From: Closterium sp. Naga37s-1
Taxonomy: Eukaryota > Streptophyta > Zygnematophyceae > Desmidiales > Closteriaceae
Assembly: GCA_947471745.1 (NCBI GenBank)
Contig: CANJKZ010000724.1
Location: 3,022,501-3,086,500 of the forward strand
Length of the DNA: 64,000 nt
Direction of reading: 5' to 3'
Shown piece after piece: positions 42,887 to 53,978 of this stretch (positions are counted from its first letter, which is position 1; every line of letters begins with the position of its first letter). Both the position numbers and the translations under genes were made by a program. The notes beneath the pieces are model-generated. The model saw only the letters and a program-made list of their open reading frames with translations, did no database searches and was not told where the DNA came from.

Positions 42887-43715
42887 ATGGAGGGAAATAG
42901 AGACAATTCAGTACAGAAAATCGCGGAGTTACGTGCTGAGCATGAGCAGATACGTTGCAGCGCTCCCACAATCCGAAAAACTCCTTGCGAACCGATCGGT
43001 AGCCGTAGCAGCATCAGCGACGGCGACGACACCGAAAAATTTATCTGCGTCAACAGCAGCAGCTACAGTTAATCTCGAAGCAGCGAAGCCGAGGCAACCA
43101 GAGGCATTCGATCCTACAGTTAAAAGGAACGACGTTCGTTGGCTTGTAGCTGAACTCGAAATTTACTTCGAAGCCGTTGGATGCATGACCCCGACAAAAG
43201 ACGCAATGCGCATACGGCTCGCAGCAATACTGTTACGAGGCCTAGCTCTAGAGCGGATTAGCATTAGAATAGTCCAAGGCGAAGGGACGTGGGCGCAGTT
43301 TCGGGCAGCACTGATCGAACAGCTCGACGCGTTGAACAGTAGCTACTACCGAACATGACGCAACCAGCCAAATAGTGGCATGGGGCGATTGGCACCACCC
43401 ACGACTGCCGACCCGATGGAGAATGACAAGGGCGATATGGAGCAGCGGCTAGCAAAAAATGAGACGTACGAATTTTGCGACGCTACAGGACATCGTATCT
43501 TGGCGTGTTGGAAAATGAAGAAAGCACGAGCAGAGTTGAAAGGCAAGAACAGTGCAGCACCCCCGAAGCAGAAAACTGACAACATGGCAACTTCGGAGAG
43601 GGCGAAAGAAGGAGAATATGATGGCGCGATATTAAACGTCACGACCAGTCGACTCCAGGGGAAATGGCCGAGACAAAAGGAGACTCCGCGAAACAAGACC
43701 GTGCACCGACCGTGA
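42887..43715 (+). pseudogene. Gypsy gag, frameshifted
   Basis: ATG at 42887 opens MEGNRDNSVQKIAELRAEHE, then a frame change leads into AKPRQPEAFDPTVKRNDVRW and IYFEAVGCMTPTKDAMRIRL (capsid-like), stopping at 43358. A third frame from 43380 has YEFCDATGHRILACW: a CCHC knuckle in which the first Cys is Tyr. Copia A sits 3' of it. Confidence 0.7.
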
Positions 43716-43962
43716 AACTCCAGCCGTACACCCCAACAAGTAAGAATATTAATTCTCGTGGTTTTCAAGCCTTAATTAAGGGAGAGTAAGAAATTAAACC
43801 AGTGCCGGGTAATATGGGGACCCTACTACGGAGCGCTAATAAGGGTCGAGCATTCCGAGGAGCTAATATTCTCCCCCAGCAGCACTGTTTAAAGGCTCCC
43901 TGTTCCCCACAGATGAAGCCTACACAGCTGCAAAGGCTTAGGGGAAGGTTCTAGGCCCAAGA

Positions 43963-44092
43963 TGTCAGAATGAACAAGGGTGATTGAACTAGGAAAGAGT
44001 TGGGTACAAGTAGGAAACCCTAAACTTACTGTACCCCATAGTAACTACCCCACTACAGCCTAAACAAACTGTAGCAGATAAGACATTTGACA
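43963..44092 (-). repeat. LTR of Copia A (3' LTR)
   Basis: 130 bp, TGTCA...TGACA. Confidence 0.95.
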
Positions 44093-44322
44093 CACCCCCA
44101 TAGGCAAAGTGGGGGAGAGCAAGGGGTCACAAGACCAGTCAAGAAGGGCAAAGCAAGCTCAGGGTGGATCACAAAGTCACCACACTCACTGAGCACAAGC
44201 AAAGGGCCACAAGGCCAGTTCACATGCAGAGGCATATATGCAACACAAACATCACAGTGATCTCTACCTAGCAAAGCAAGCATGCAGGTATATATATATA
44301 TAGATCACAGTAAAAGAAAAGC

Positions 44323-45177
44323 CTACAACAAGTGAGGAAAAGTGGGCACAAGCCCTAGCATAGTGCAAAAACGCTGATAATCACTAGACTGAAGTGCCTT
44401 GGTGAATATATCAGCAGTGTTGGCCCGAGTGGCCACGTAACGCAGACGAAGCTGACCACGCTGCTGCAACTCTCGAGCAAGGAAGTACCGCAGAGCGATG
44501 TGCTTCGTTCTGTGCTCCAGTCTGTGCTCCTCACACAAGGCAATGGCAGCCTTGTTGCCGACGTACAGCACTGGAGGAGAACGAGGTGGCTCTCCCAAGT
44601 CGGTCAGCAGGTAGGTGAGCCAGCGTAACTCCTGTGCAGCCATGGCTGTGGCGTAGATCTCAGCCTCACAACTGGAGCTGAGAACTGAAGACGAACGTGT
44701 AGAACGCCAAGAAACTGAACCAGAGCCAAGGCTGAAGGTCTAACCCTGTGACGACCGCTGAGTAGCTTGGTCGTCAACCCAAGAAGCGTCTGAGTGCCCA
44801 GTGAGAACAACTGAGCTCCTCCCTCCAAGCACGAGCCCCATGCCTGATGTACTGCACAAGTAGCGCAGCACCCTCTTAGCAGCATCCATGTGCACCTTTC
44901 GGTGCCGACCAGGAGCCACGTAGCGAGCCAGAAGGCCAAGAGGGTACGCGAGGTCAGGACGAGTGCAAGTCATCAGGTACATGAGGCAGCCAACTAGCTC
45001 TGGGTAAGGACCACTCGGCTCTACGGACTCGTCCGAAGGTGGAGCTGAGAGCGAGTGACCTGTAGCCAGAGGAGTGGCCTGTGCCGAGGACCAGGTGAAG
45101 CCGAAGCGCTGAAGGACCTGCTGCACCATGTGTGACTGGGTCAGTATGATGGTGCGGCGTGCTCTGTCCCGGGTGAT
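44323..45177 (-). CDS. Copia A RT end and RNase H
   Basis: Minus strand: HMVQQVLQRFGFTWSSAQAT, PELVGCLMYLMTCTRPDLAY, HMDAAKRVLRYLCSTSGMG, GHSDASWVDDQATQRSSQG, a TAG (44742-44740), then SSSCEAEIYATAMAAQELRW, LYVGNKAAIALCEEHRL, RTKHIALRYFLARE and ADIFTKALQSSDYQRFC. All RNase H blocks are present. Confidence 0.92.
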
Positions 45178-45960
45178 CTACAAGCTAAGGTAACTGCGCA
45201 GTTCACCCAGGTCTGTGCACGTATGTCTCTTCTGCAGCTCGGACTTCACGTGGGCGAGAGCCTCAGTGTCAGCAGTGGCAAAGACCAAGTCGTCGACGTA
45301 CACGAGGATGTAGAACGGCGGCAGCGAAGTGTCGGTGCGCGGAAACAGCGACGGGTCAGCAGTAGAAGGCGCGAACCCAAGAGCCGCAAGTGTAGTCCTC
45401 AGTGTGTCGTGCCACTCACGTGGCGCCTGGCGGAGACCGTAGACCGGCCGCCGGAGGCTCCACTGTGTACCAGGAGGGAACGACCCAGTGAAGCCAGGAG
45501 GGTGGCGCAGCCAGATCTCCTCGTGTAGGCTGCCCTGCAAGAAAGCTGTGCTGAAGTCAAGAGAGTGAAGCTCGTAGTCACGCTGAGCGGCAACGTGCAG
45601 TAGCACCCGAAGAGTGGTCATCTTCGGGGTGGGGGAGAAGGTCTGGAAGAAGTCTACTCCCTCTCGCTGACTGAAGCCTCGAGCAACGTAACGAGCCTTG
45701 AAGACAGGCGGAGAACCTGGCGGCCGCTTCACCCTGAAAATCCACAAGCCACTGACGATGTTCGCCCCAGGAGGGGGAACCTCGTCGACGTAAGTGCCAG
45801 TGGACTTCCAGGATGCCATCTCTGCGTCCATGGCTGACTGCCACTGAGAGGAGTACTCACCCGCGATCGCCTCAGCGTAAGAGCGCGGGGTCGGGATGTC
45901 TGGTGCATCCGGGTCTCCCTCAGGTGCAATCAGCGTGGATACGAGATGAGGTACAGCGGC
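45178..45960 (-). CDS. Copia A reverse transcriptase
   Basis: Minus strand: SAMDAEMASWKSTGTYVDEV, FKARYVARGFSQREGVDF, TFSPTPKMTTLRVLLHVAA, SLDFSTAFLQGSLHEEIW, VYGLRQAPREWHDTL, FYILVYVDDLVFATAD with the YVDD motif at about 45300. TAG at 45180-45178 stands where Gln is usual (SLxITRDRARR); the next frame piece continues without loss. Confidence 0.92.
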   Translation of the reverse strand, partial: AAVPHLVSTLIAPEGDPDAPDIPTPRSYAEAIAGEYSSQWQSAMDAEMASWKSTGTYVDEVPPPGANIVSGLWIFRVKRPPGSPPVFKARYVARGFSQREGVDFFQTFSPTPKMTTLRVLLHVAAQRDYELHSLDFSTAFLQGSLHEEIWLRHPPGFTGSFPPGTQWSLRRPVYGLRQAPREWHDTLRTTLAALGFAPSTADPSLFPRTDTSLPPFYILVYVDDLVFATADTEALAHVKSELQKRHTCTDLGELRSYLSL

Positions 45961-45981
45961 GGCAAAGCACTCAAACTCCTC

Positions 45982-48610
45982 CTACCTGTCCTCAAGGACG
46001 TCCGTGCCAAGAGCACACTCACCCCCGACGGACGGAGGACAGACAGACTCAGACTCAGACTCAGCAACAAGACTCGCAGCGTAGTCTAGACGACAGTGAG
46101 CAGCAAAGTCGACAAGCTCAGCAACTAAGGCAGACGCAGCAGCTGACTCAAAGGAAGGGTCAATGACAGCAGTGGCCAGGAGACGCGTGACAGTAGGACT
46201 AGCAGCACGAAGAGAGTCAGACTCCGGGTCAGCAAGGGCAGGAAGAGAGGACGCAGAAGGAGAAGGCAGCGGGACACGCTGTGGAGCAGTGGAAGGACGA
46301 AGCGCCATCTGGTGAGTGCCTGGGACAGCAGGAGGACGCTGACGCGGGACACGACGACCAGTACGAGCAGCACGATCAAGTGACGCAGACCGAGACTCAG
46401 GCGACACAGGACGAGACTCAGGCTCACGACGCTCCGTAAGACCGCCTGTCGGACCAGTGTAGGGAGAAGGACCAGGGAGTGGCGAGGCAGGCGGTAGCTG
46501 TGACAGCGACTGGACAGGCGGAGGACACTCTAAGGAGGGAGCAGGACAAGGAGGAGGCGGCTGACCAAGAACCTGCTGAAGGAGGGGAACGAAGTACGGC
46601 CGTGGCCGTGAAGTGCCTCCAGAACCAGCAGAGACAGCACCAAAACCTCCAGCAGCAGCTCCAACTCCCTCAGTACCACCAGCAGCTCCAGTACCTCCAG
46701 CAGCACCAGCAGCACCTCCAGCAGGACCAGCACTAGCAGCACCTCCAGCAGCTCCAGTACCTCCAGCAGCACCAGCACCAGTCGCACCACCAGCCCTTGT
46801 ACCAGTAGCACCACCAGCAGCTCCAGCAGCTCCAGTACCACCCCCAGCCCCAGCAGCTCCAGTACCGCCAGTACGAGCACCTCCAGGACCAGTGGCTCCA
46901 GCACCTCCAGCGCCAACCCCAGGGTCAGCAGCAACACCAACTCCAGTAGGCTCAGCGCCCTCAGCTCCAGCTCCAGTAGTGCCTCCAGCTCCCACAGCAC
47001 CACGGCGGCGGCGACAGTGCCGAGAGTACCACTCACGCAGCTGCTGGGAAGAGAGAACGCCCCCAGGCGCAGCACCCCCAGGCTCAGGACCCCCAGACTC
47101 AGCACCCCCAGGGACAGCAACCCCAGGCGCAGCACCCCCAGGCTCAGGACCTCCAGACTTTGCACCCCCAGGGACAGCACCCCCAGTCTCAGCACCCCCA
47201 GGCTCAGCACCCGCAGTCTCCGCACCCCCAGGCTCAGCACCCCCAGTCTCCGCACCCCCAGGCTCAGCACCCCCAGCCTCAGGACTCCTAGATCCAGCAC
47301 CACCAGGCTCAGCACGCTCAGGCTCAGCACGCTCAGTACCTCGCGCAGGACCAGAGTCGACAGCTACCTCGACAGGCTCGACCGGGTCTACCTGGGAAAC
47401 ACCTGAGGGAGCAGGACCCTGGGGAGGCAGGGGGTCTACCGAAGCAGCACCTCGCGTGAGGAAGAGCAGCGGAGGGGGGAGCGGGGCAGTGCGGTAGGGG
47501 AAGAGACGGTAAAAGGGGACCGACTCGTCAAACATGACGTCCTGAGAGGGGAAGACACGGCGCGAGGTGGGGTGGTAAAACTGCCAGCCAGGCGCGTCAG
47601 GGACAAAGCCCAGGAAGACACAAGGAACGGCGCGGGAGGAGAGCTTGTCCGCGGACGTATCGCGGACAAAGGCACGAGATCCCCAGACACGGAACACAGA
47701 CGCATCGCCAACCGCTCCCATCCAACGCAGTGTCGGCGAGGTCTCCGGAACGGAGACACGAAGCCAGAGGTTGAGGTGATGCGCGGTGTACCGGACCGCA
47801 AACGGCCACAGAAAATGGGGGGCAGCCGCATGGATCAAGGAGGTACGAGCGACCTCCATGACCAAGCCAATGCGGCGCTCAGCAACCCCATTCTGCTGAA
47901 GAGAGGCCGGAAGCGTGAACGTCTGCTCAATGCCCTCCCACTGACAGAAGGCCTCCAAGAGGCCGGAGAAAAACTCACCACCTCTGTCAGAGTGCAGTCG
48001 CAGGACGGGAAGGTCCATGCGAAAGCGCCTCTCCAGCTGGAGACGAGTAGCGCGGATCCAAGGAATCAAGACAGCAGGGACCTCTCCCGTGGTGCGCAAG
48101 GGGAAGACCGTGGTGTAACGCGTGTAGTCGTCAACTACCAGCAGGAAATAGCGCCCTCCGCCCTGTCCACGGACGCGGGCTGGGCCCCACACGTCCATGT
48201 GAAGGGTCTGCAGAGGAGCCTCCGTCGGGGGGAACTCAGAGGAGTGAGGGGTGGCACATTGCCGCCCCTCGACACAGGGAAGGCAGGGAGGGGCAGGGGA
48301 CGGTGGCAGGGGAGGCAGTGACCTGGGGAGACCAGAGACAAGGAAGCGAGAGTGCATGCCACGAAGGTGCTGCATCGAAGGGTGACCAAGGCGGTGGTGC
48401 CAGAGGACCGTCCGGTGCGACAGGGTGCGACACGAGCAGGGGGCAGACAACTGACCTGACGCAGACGCAGACGCCGCTACCTGAGGGGACTCAGTGGTCA
48501 GTGTGTACAAGTCCGACCCCGGCTGCCGAGTGAAGGTAGCTAGGTGACGACCCGTCTGGGCACACGTGCAGTGTGTCACACGCTCGTAGGCAGGGGTGAA
48601 CTGGTGAACA
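45982..48610 (-). CDS. Copia A integrase and repetitive linker
   Basis: Minus strand. HHRLGHPSMQHLRGMHSR (GAG-pre-integrase), CLPCVEGRQ, LHMDVWGPARV, LRLHSDRGGEFFSG and LQQNGVAERRIGLVMEVA give the catalytic D, D, E. A C-terminal ALVRDT/VFLGF segment follows. From about 47400 to 46500 lies a long linker of GGAEPGGAETGGAEPGGA type repeats and Gly/Ala/Thr runs, then a Ser/Pro-rich part. Ends with TAG after LEDR (about 45980); translation beyond it is in frame and continues into RT. Confidence 0.88.
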
Positions 48611-49501
48611 CCCGTTCTGGAGCGCGGAACCCGCCACCAAGTTCGTAGAGAACGAGGGGAGATAAAGGCCCGACAGTGTGCCGGACGGGACAGCAGGACA
48701 AGGGAGGGCAGTGGTGGAGGTCGCAAGGACCGGACCCCCGGAGGGGTCAGCCAGGGAGACAGCAACCAGCCTAGGGAGCTGCTCGAGGGCAGTGCGGTCG
48801 CGAAAGAAACAGCGGGAAGCACCTGAGTCCAGTGTGAAGGTGTGCAGTGCCTCAGTAGACGCAGTACCTGAAGGCGCAGACTCACAAGCACCTGAAGCAG
48901 CAGACACACCTGCACCGAGAGCAGCAGCCTCACCAGGACCAGGGGCAGCAGACGCACTAGCACCTAGAGCGGCAGCCTCACCGGCACCTGGAGCAGCAGA
49001 CTGGATACCGGGGTCGGGCGGCACACACAGGTGACAGGCTCCCTCGGCACTAGTAGACAATGCATACATTGCAGTGAGAATAGCATCATAGTCAAGAGCA
49101 AAGATATCTACCCTCTGCCTAAGGAGCTCCACCCAGTCGGGGAGCTCAGCGTCGTCGCCAAACTCTGTACGCCAAGCGTCGCTCAGACGGGGGAAGCAGC
49201 GGGACTCGGTGTGACCACGCGTCCCGCAAGGCTGACCAGTCCGGACACCCGTGCTAATAACGTACGGGCATCGAGCAGTACTCAGCGACCCTCTACTCTG
49301 AGCGTACCACTCACGAAGCTGCTGGGGCGAAAGAGTCTCGCGCGGACAACGCTGCTGCTGCACAGGGCCACTACAAGAAGCTCCCGAACTACCCACTCCA
49401 GGACGACTCCCACTACTGCCACCCCGACAACCCCAACTGGCGTACCACTCACGAAGCTGCTGGGGCGTGAGGGACACACGCGGACGGCCCTGGAGCTGCA
49501 T
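48491..49501 (-). CDS. Copia A gag C-terminus and aspartic protease
   Basis: 336 codons, minus. Two copies of a SLTPQQLREWYA-like motif, then CPYVISTGVRTGQPCG and HTESRCF, a knuckle-like C...CGxxGHxxxxC; the capsid-like YDAILTAMYALS; an Ala/Gly/Glu-rich spacer; TFTLDSGASRCFFRDRTAL, the protease active site; and LYLPSFSTNLVAGSALQN. A one-base change near 48610 shifts the frame into the integrase frame (GVHQFTPAYERVTHCTC). No gag N-terminal domain upstream: the leader goes straight into this. Confidence 0.85.
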   Translation of the reverse strand: MQLQGRPRVSLTPQQLREWYASWGCRGGSSGSRPGVGSSGASCSGPVQQQRCPRETLSPQQLREWYAQSRGSLSTARCPYVISTGVRTGQPCGTRGHTESRCFPRLSDAWRTEFGDDAELPDWVELLRQRVDIFALDYDAILTAMYALSTSAEGACHLCVPPDPGIQSAAPGAGEAAALGASASAAPGPGEAAALGAGVSAASGACESAPSGTASTEALHTFTLDSGASRCFFRDRTALEQLPRLVAVSLADPSGGPVLATSTTALPCPAVPSGTLSGLYLPSFSTNLVAGSALQNGCSPVHPCLRACDTLHVCPDGSSPSYLHSAAGVGLVHTDH

Positions 49502-49599
49502 CTGGCCACGCCAGGAGCAGTAGTAGAAGCAGGAGCAGCAGGAGCAGCAGTAGCAGTAGCAGCAGCAGTAAGAGCAGTAGCAGCACGGGCAGGGCAGTG

Positions 49600-50760
49600 C
49601 TCACCAGTGGTGGGAAGGGCAGGCGCACGACGGAGGCGACTGCGGGGCCGCTACAGCGGCAGGGCGGGGCCGCGACCGCGGCAGGAAGCACCGCGGCAGT
49701 TGCTGCAGGGCGGGACTGGGCCGCGACGGTCGCTGCTGCAGGGGCGGCTGCTCCAGGGGCGGCTGCTCCAGGGGCGGCTGCTCCAGGGGCCAGGGGCGGC
49801 TCCGGCAGTGGCGGCTGCTCCAGTGGCCAGGGGCGGCTGCTGCAGGGGCGGCCGCTCCAGGGGCGGCTGCTCCAGGGGCCAGGGGCGGCTCCGGCAGTGG
49901 CGGCTGCTCCAGTGGCCAGGGGCGGCTGCTGCAGGGGCGGCCGCTCCAAGGGCCAGGGGCGGCTGCTGCAGTGGCGGCTACTCCAGAGGCCAGGGGCGGC
50001 TGCTGCAGGGGCGGCTGCTCCAGGGGCGGCTGCTCCAGGGGCCAGGCGCGGGGTAGGGCAGGGCGATGCGGCGGGCAGGGGCTACGCCGCGGTCAAGGCG
50101 ACGCCGCGGGCAGAGGCGACGCGGCGGGCAGGGCGACGCCGCGGGCAGGGGGGGGGGGGGGGGGGGGGGGCGACGACGCGGGCAGGGGCGACGCCGCGGG
50201 TAGGGCGACGCGGCGGGCAGGGGGCGACGACCGCGTCAGTAGGAGGGCCCGGCCGCGTCAGTATTAAGGCGCGGCCGCGTCAGCTGCAGGGCTGGCGGGG
50301 CCGCGTCACGGCAGGGTGGGGCCGCGTCCGCGTCGGCGGCAGGGTGGGGCCGCGTCAGCGACCAGGCGGGGCCGCGACGGCGGCCTGACGGGGCCGCGAC
50401 AGCGACCTGACGGGGTCGCGCGCTGGCCTGACGGGCCTGCAGGGGCTGCGTGTGAGCGGCGAGGGCCTGCAGGGGCGGCGCGCGATCGGGCAGAAGCTGC
50501 GCGCGGGCGGCGTGGTCCTGCAGGGGCTGCGCGCCGACCTGACGGGCGTGCAGGGGCGGCTCTCGGGCCTGACTAGCCTGCAGAGGCTGCTCGAGGGCCT
50601 TGCTAGCTTGCAAGGGCGGCGCACTGGCCTAGGGCAGCAGGAGGCAGCGCGAGGGCTGCAGGATGGCGCACAGGCAAAACGAAGGGCGGGGCGCGCGAGG
50701 GCGCACTAGCAGAAAAAGGCGCACGAGGGCGCACGTAAGGTAGGGCGCACGAGGGCGCTT
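49600..50760. repeat. GC-rich tandem leader of Copia A
   Basis: Between primer site and coding region: repeats of GGGGCGGCTGCTCCA near 49740-50040, GACGCCGCGGGCAGGG near 50080-50220 with a G run at about 50150-50170, and GGGCCTGCAGGGGC-like units to 50640. Open frames here are repeat translations. Confidence 0.85.
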
Positions 50761-50824
50761 CTAGCGGAATAGTGGGCCCGTAGTAGTAAGCGGTCCTAGG
50801 TGGCAACCTAGGCTCGTGATACCA

Positions 50825-50954
50825 TGTCATAATGAACAAGGGTGATTGAACTAGGAAAGAGTTGGGTACAAGTAGGAAACCCTAAACTTACTGTACCCCA
50901 TAGTAACTACCCCACTACAGCCTAAACAAACTGTAGCAGATATGACATTTGACA
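50825..50954 (-). repeat. LTR of Copia A (5' LTR)
   Basis: 130 bp; differs from the partner at the sixth base and near the end (GATAAGAC / GATATGAC). Confidence 0.95.
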
Positions 50955-51120
50955 CAAGAGAAGCTGAATCGGCCTCGGACTGTAGCAGCTTCTAACCCTG
51001 CTAAGCTGAAAACTGAGTAAGCAGCTTCAAGCGCAGGACCTTGTGATACATTTGATCTACCTTATGATCCTGTGAGCAACACCATCTACACCTACTCGGA
51101 GCGGCAACACCTACTATACT

Positions 51121-52960
51121 CAAGGTGATCTGCAACGGACGACGCCTCCAGGCACTGGTGGACAGTGGTGCGTCCCACTGAGTATGCGACAGCGGGACGT
51201 TGGAAAAAATTGGAGAGTCATCGGAGGAGACCCGGTTCACAGCAACGATGGTGGACGGTACAAAGCTTCCCATCCACGGCAAGTCAACACTGCAGCTACA
51301 GATAGGGGCGTTGAGGTGGAAGCCGACATTGCTGATCACGAACATTAAGGGATTAGACTTCATCTTGAGGCATGACTTTCTGAAGCGGTTCAACCTCGAG
51401 ATAGACTGGGTCAACCGGAAGACATGCATCTACAACAATGGGAAACGTGTGGAGCTGCTAAGCTGGACGGATACAGGGAATGTTCCTGAAACAACAGTGG
51501 CATGGTTTGAACGGACGGTGAACGAGAGTAACACAGGTTACTTAGTACTAGTTATGGCAGCAGTAGAGAAGGAGAAGCTGAGTTCGGAGCTACCTGCAGC
51601 AGTGAAAGAGGTGTTGGAGCAGTACAAAGATATCATGCTAGACAACCTACCTGTAGGAGTACCTCCAGCGCGCACCCACGATCACGAGATCGTGGAGGAA
51701 TCAGGTGCGATACCCGTCTCACGTGCACCATACCGACTGAGTCCGACCGAACTGACAGACATGAAAAAACAGATCGAATATCTACTGGACAGACAACTGA
51801 TCCGCCCATCCACCTCTCCCTACGGTGCACCAGTTCTCTTCATTCCAAAGCCAGACAGTAGCTTACGGATGTGCATCGATTTCTGCGCACTGAACAAACA
51901 GACAGTCAAGAACAAATACCCCATACCGTGCATAGACAATCTTCTAGACCAACTGCGGGGTGCAAAAGTATTTTCGAAGCTGGACCTACGGTCGGGTTAC
52001 TGGCAGATCAGGATGGCGGACAACTCGATCCACAAGACGGCGTTCCGTACCAGATACGGCTCCTACGAATACTTGGTGATGCCGTTCGGACTCTGCAACG
52101 CACCAGCGACGTTCCAGGCAGGGATGAACCATATCCTACGGCCCTTGCTGGACGAGTGCGTAGTGGTGTACCTGGACGACATACTCATCTACTCTGAAAA
52201 CATGAAGGAGCACGTGGAGCATCTGCGGAAGGTGTTCGAGATCCTGCGGACAAACAAGTTCTTCGTGAAGCTGTCCAAGAGCGACTCCGCCTTGAAGAAG
52301 CTACATTTTCTCGGGCACATGGTGAGTGCAGAGGACGTACACGTGGACCCGCGGAAAATCGAAGCCGTTAAAAAGTGGAAATTACCAGACAACATGAAGG
52401 AATTGCAGAAGTTCCTATGCTTCGCCAACTACTACAATAGGTTCGCACCGCAGTATGCTAAGGTAGCAGCACCTCTGACCAACCTACTGAAAAAGGATAC
52501 GCCCTACAAATGGGGTAGCTACAGACAGCAAGCCATGGGGTAGCTACAGACAGCACTGACTACAGCGCCAGTACTCATCCTATCGGATCCAGACAGAAAC
52601 TACGTGGTGGAAGCAGACGCTCGTGACCAGGCAGTCGGAGCAGTACTGATGCAGGATCACGGATGCGGTTTGCAGCCCATCGCCTACCTCAGTAAAAAAT
52701 TACACGGAGCAGAACTGGATTACCCCATCCATGACAAGGAAGCCTTAGCGATAGTCATAGCCTTCAAGGCGTGGAGGTGGTACCTACAGGGAGCCAAGAC
52801 TATAGTCTATACTGACCACCGCAGTCTCTAATACTTGAAGTCGCAGTCGACGCTCTCACGACGACATGTGCAGTGGGTGGACTTCCTGGAAACTCACTTC
52901 CACTACGACATCGTCTACAAGCCCGGGCTACACAGCAAGGCAGACGCATTGAGCCGCCCC
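51121..52960 (+). pseudogene. Gypsy protease - RT - RNase H
   Basis: LQALVDSGASH with the protease DSGA motif at about 51155-51178, followed by a TGA. From 51200 a 447-codon frame carries RT: LSPTELTDMKKQIEYLLD, STSPYGAPVLFIPKPD, KLDLRSGYWQIRM, FRTRYGSYEYLVMPFGLCNA, VVYLDDILIYS (YLDD motif at about 52170). RNase H follows: VVEADARDQAVGAVLMQ, KELHGAELDY-like LHGAELDYPIHDKE, TDHRSL. In-frame stops: TAG after QQAMG (52541-52543, a Gln codon expected), TAA after TDHRSL (52829-52831, Gln expected). Confidence 0.92.
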
Positions 52961-52969
52961 GGACATGTA

Positions 52970-53698
52970 GCTGGCATGACGCTATACTCGTGGTGATCGA
53001 CAAGTTCTCTAAGATGGGACACTTCATCCCAACCAACGCCACGGCTACAGCCGAAGCAACTGCTCTACTCTTCTTTGACCGCGTCATCACCATCTACAGC
53101 ATCCCCGCTACACTCATCTCAGACAGAGGCCCAAATTTTTGGAGGGAACTCATGGGATTGTTGGGGAAAAAGCTTGCGATGTCTTCAGCGTACCACCCCC
53201 AGATTGACAGACAGACTGAGCGACTCAATCAGGTGGTTGAACAGTTACTACGCACAGCTTGCAAAGACGATGTGAGCCACTGGGATCTACAGTTACCGAC
53301 TCTTGAGTCTGCTTACAACAACGATTGAGATGCAGCCACAGAGAAATCTCCTTTCTTCTTGTGTTACGGACGGGAACCACAAAACACCACAGCAGCCAAC
53401 CACACCGGCACACATCCAAGCCGCACATGACTTCGTCACCACCATGCAGGAGCTATGGGAGACGACTCAGCAACGTCTCACCACGATGCAGAACTCCCAG
53501 AAGCAGTATGTCGATCGACAGTTACGAGATCAGGTGCTTCTTGACACACGCAACTTGGACTTATCTCACCTTCCGTCCAAGCTCCGGCCTCGCTTCTATG
53601 GTCCCTTTCGCGTTGAGGCGATGGTGACACCAGTAACATTCCGCTTGCGCTTACCTACAACGTGGAAGCTTCATAACGTTTTCCATGTCAGCTGCTGA
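52970..53698 (+). pseudogene. Gypsy integrase with N-terminal deletion
   Basis: Core retained: AILVVIDKFSKMGHFIPT, IPATLISDRGPNFW, SAYHPQIDRQTERLNQ, i.e. D, D, E residues, then FFLCYGREP and KLRPRFYGPFRVEAM. The preceding RNase H end (HSKADALSRP) runs into it after only a few residues, so the HHCC zinc-binding part (about 60-100 residues) is missing. A TGA splits it at about 53327. Confidence 0.88.
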
Positions 53699-53766
53699 AG
53701 CCCTACAAGAACCCCAACCAGCAGTTCACAGGATGACAACTACCTCCACTACCACCTCTTCTCGTA

Positions 53767-53940
53767 CAGGATGAACCAGAGTACAAGGTGGAACAAGTGC
53801 TCGCTCATCGACGCAGACGCGGCAACAAGCTCAAGTTCCTAATACGCTGGAAGGAATATGACCCAACTGAGGACAGTTGGGTTGCAGAAGCTGATATAGG
53901 CAACGCACGCCGTGCTTTCAATGACTATCTTATCAAGTAG
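53767..53940 (+). CDS. Gypsy chromodomain (C-terminal end of pol)
   Basis: 58 codons ending TAG: DEPEYKVEQVLAHRRRRGN, KLKFLIRWKEYDPTEDSWV, EADIGNARRAFNDYL. This is a canonical chromodomain with the aromatic cage positions (Y, W) as in chromoviruses, which use it to target heterochromatin. Intact within the fragment. Confidence 0.93.
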   Translation, partial: QDEPEYKVEQVLAHRRRRGNKLKFLIRWKEYDPTEDSWVAEADIGNARRAFNDYLIK

Positions 53941-53978
53941 GGTGTTTCTCACGCCACCCAGCTTTGAGGGGGGGGACG

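Larger units (their letters stand above)
43963..50954 (-). mobile_element. Copia A: youngest, nearly complete minus-strand element
   Basis: Two 130-bp LTRs (43963-44092, 50825-50954) differ at only two positions by eye; target duplication CAAGA (43958-43962, 50955-50959). The minus strand reads TGGTATCACGAGCC at 50824-50811 (primer site); the purine tract complementary to CACCCCCATAG adjoins the left LTR. Length 6,992 bp. Protease, integrase, RT and RNase H are all clear, with few stops. The gag N-terminal domain found in Copia F is missing. Inserted in the Gypsy element between gag and protease. Confidence 0.95.

Noticed and set aside
46613..47497. Pro/Ala-rich plus-strand protein
   Set aside because: Antisense of the Gly/Ala-rich integrase-RT linker of Copia A.
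49449..49949. Leucine-rich membrane protein (long Leu run)
   Set aside because: CTGCTA triplet tract just before gag in Copia A; a similar tract lies before gag in Copia F but not as a protein.
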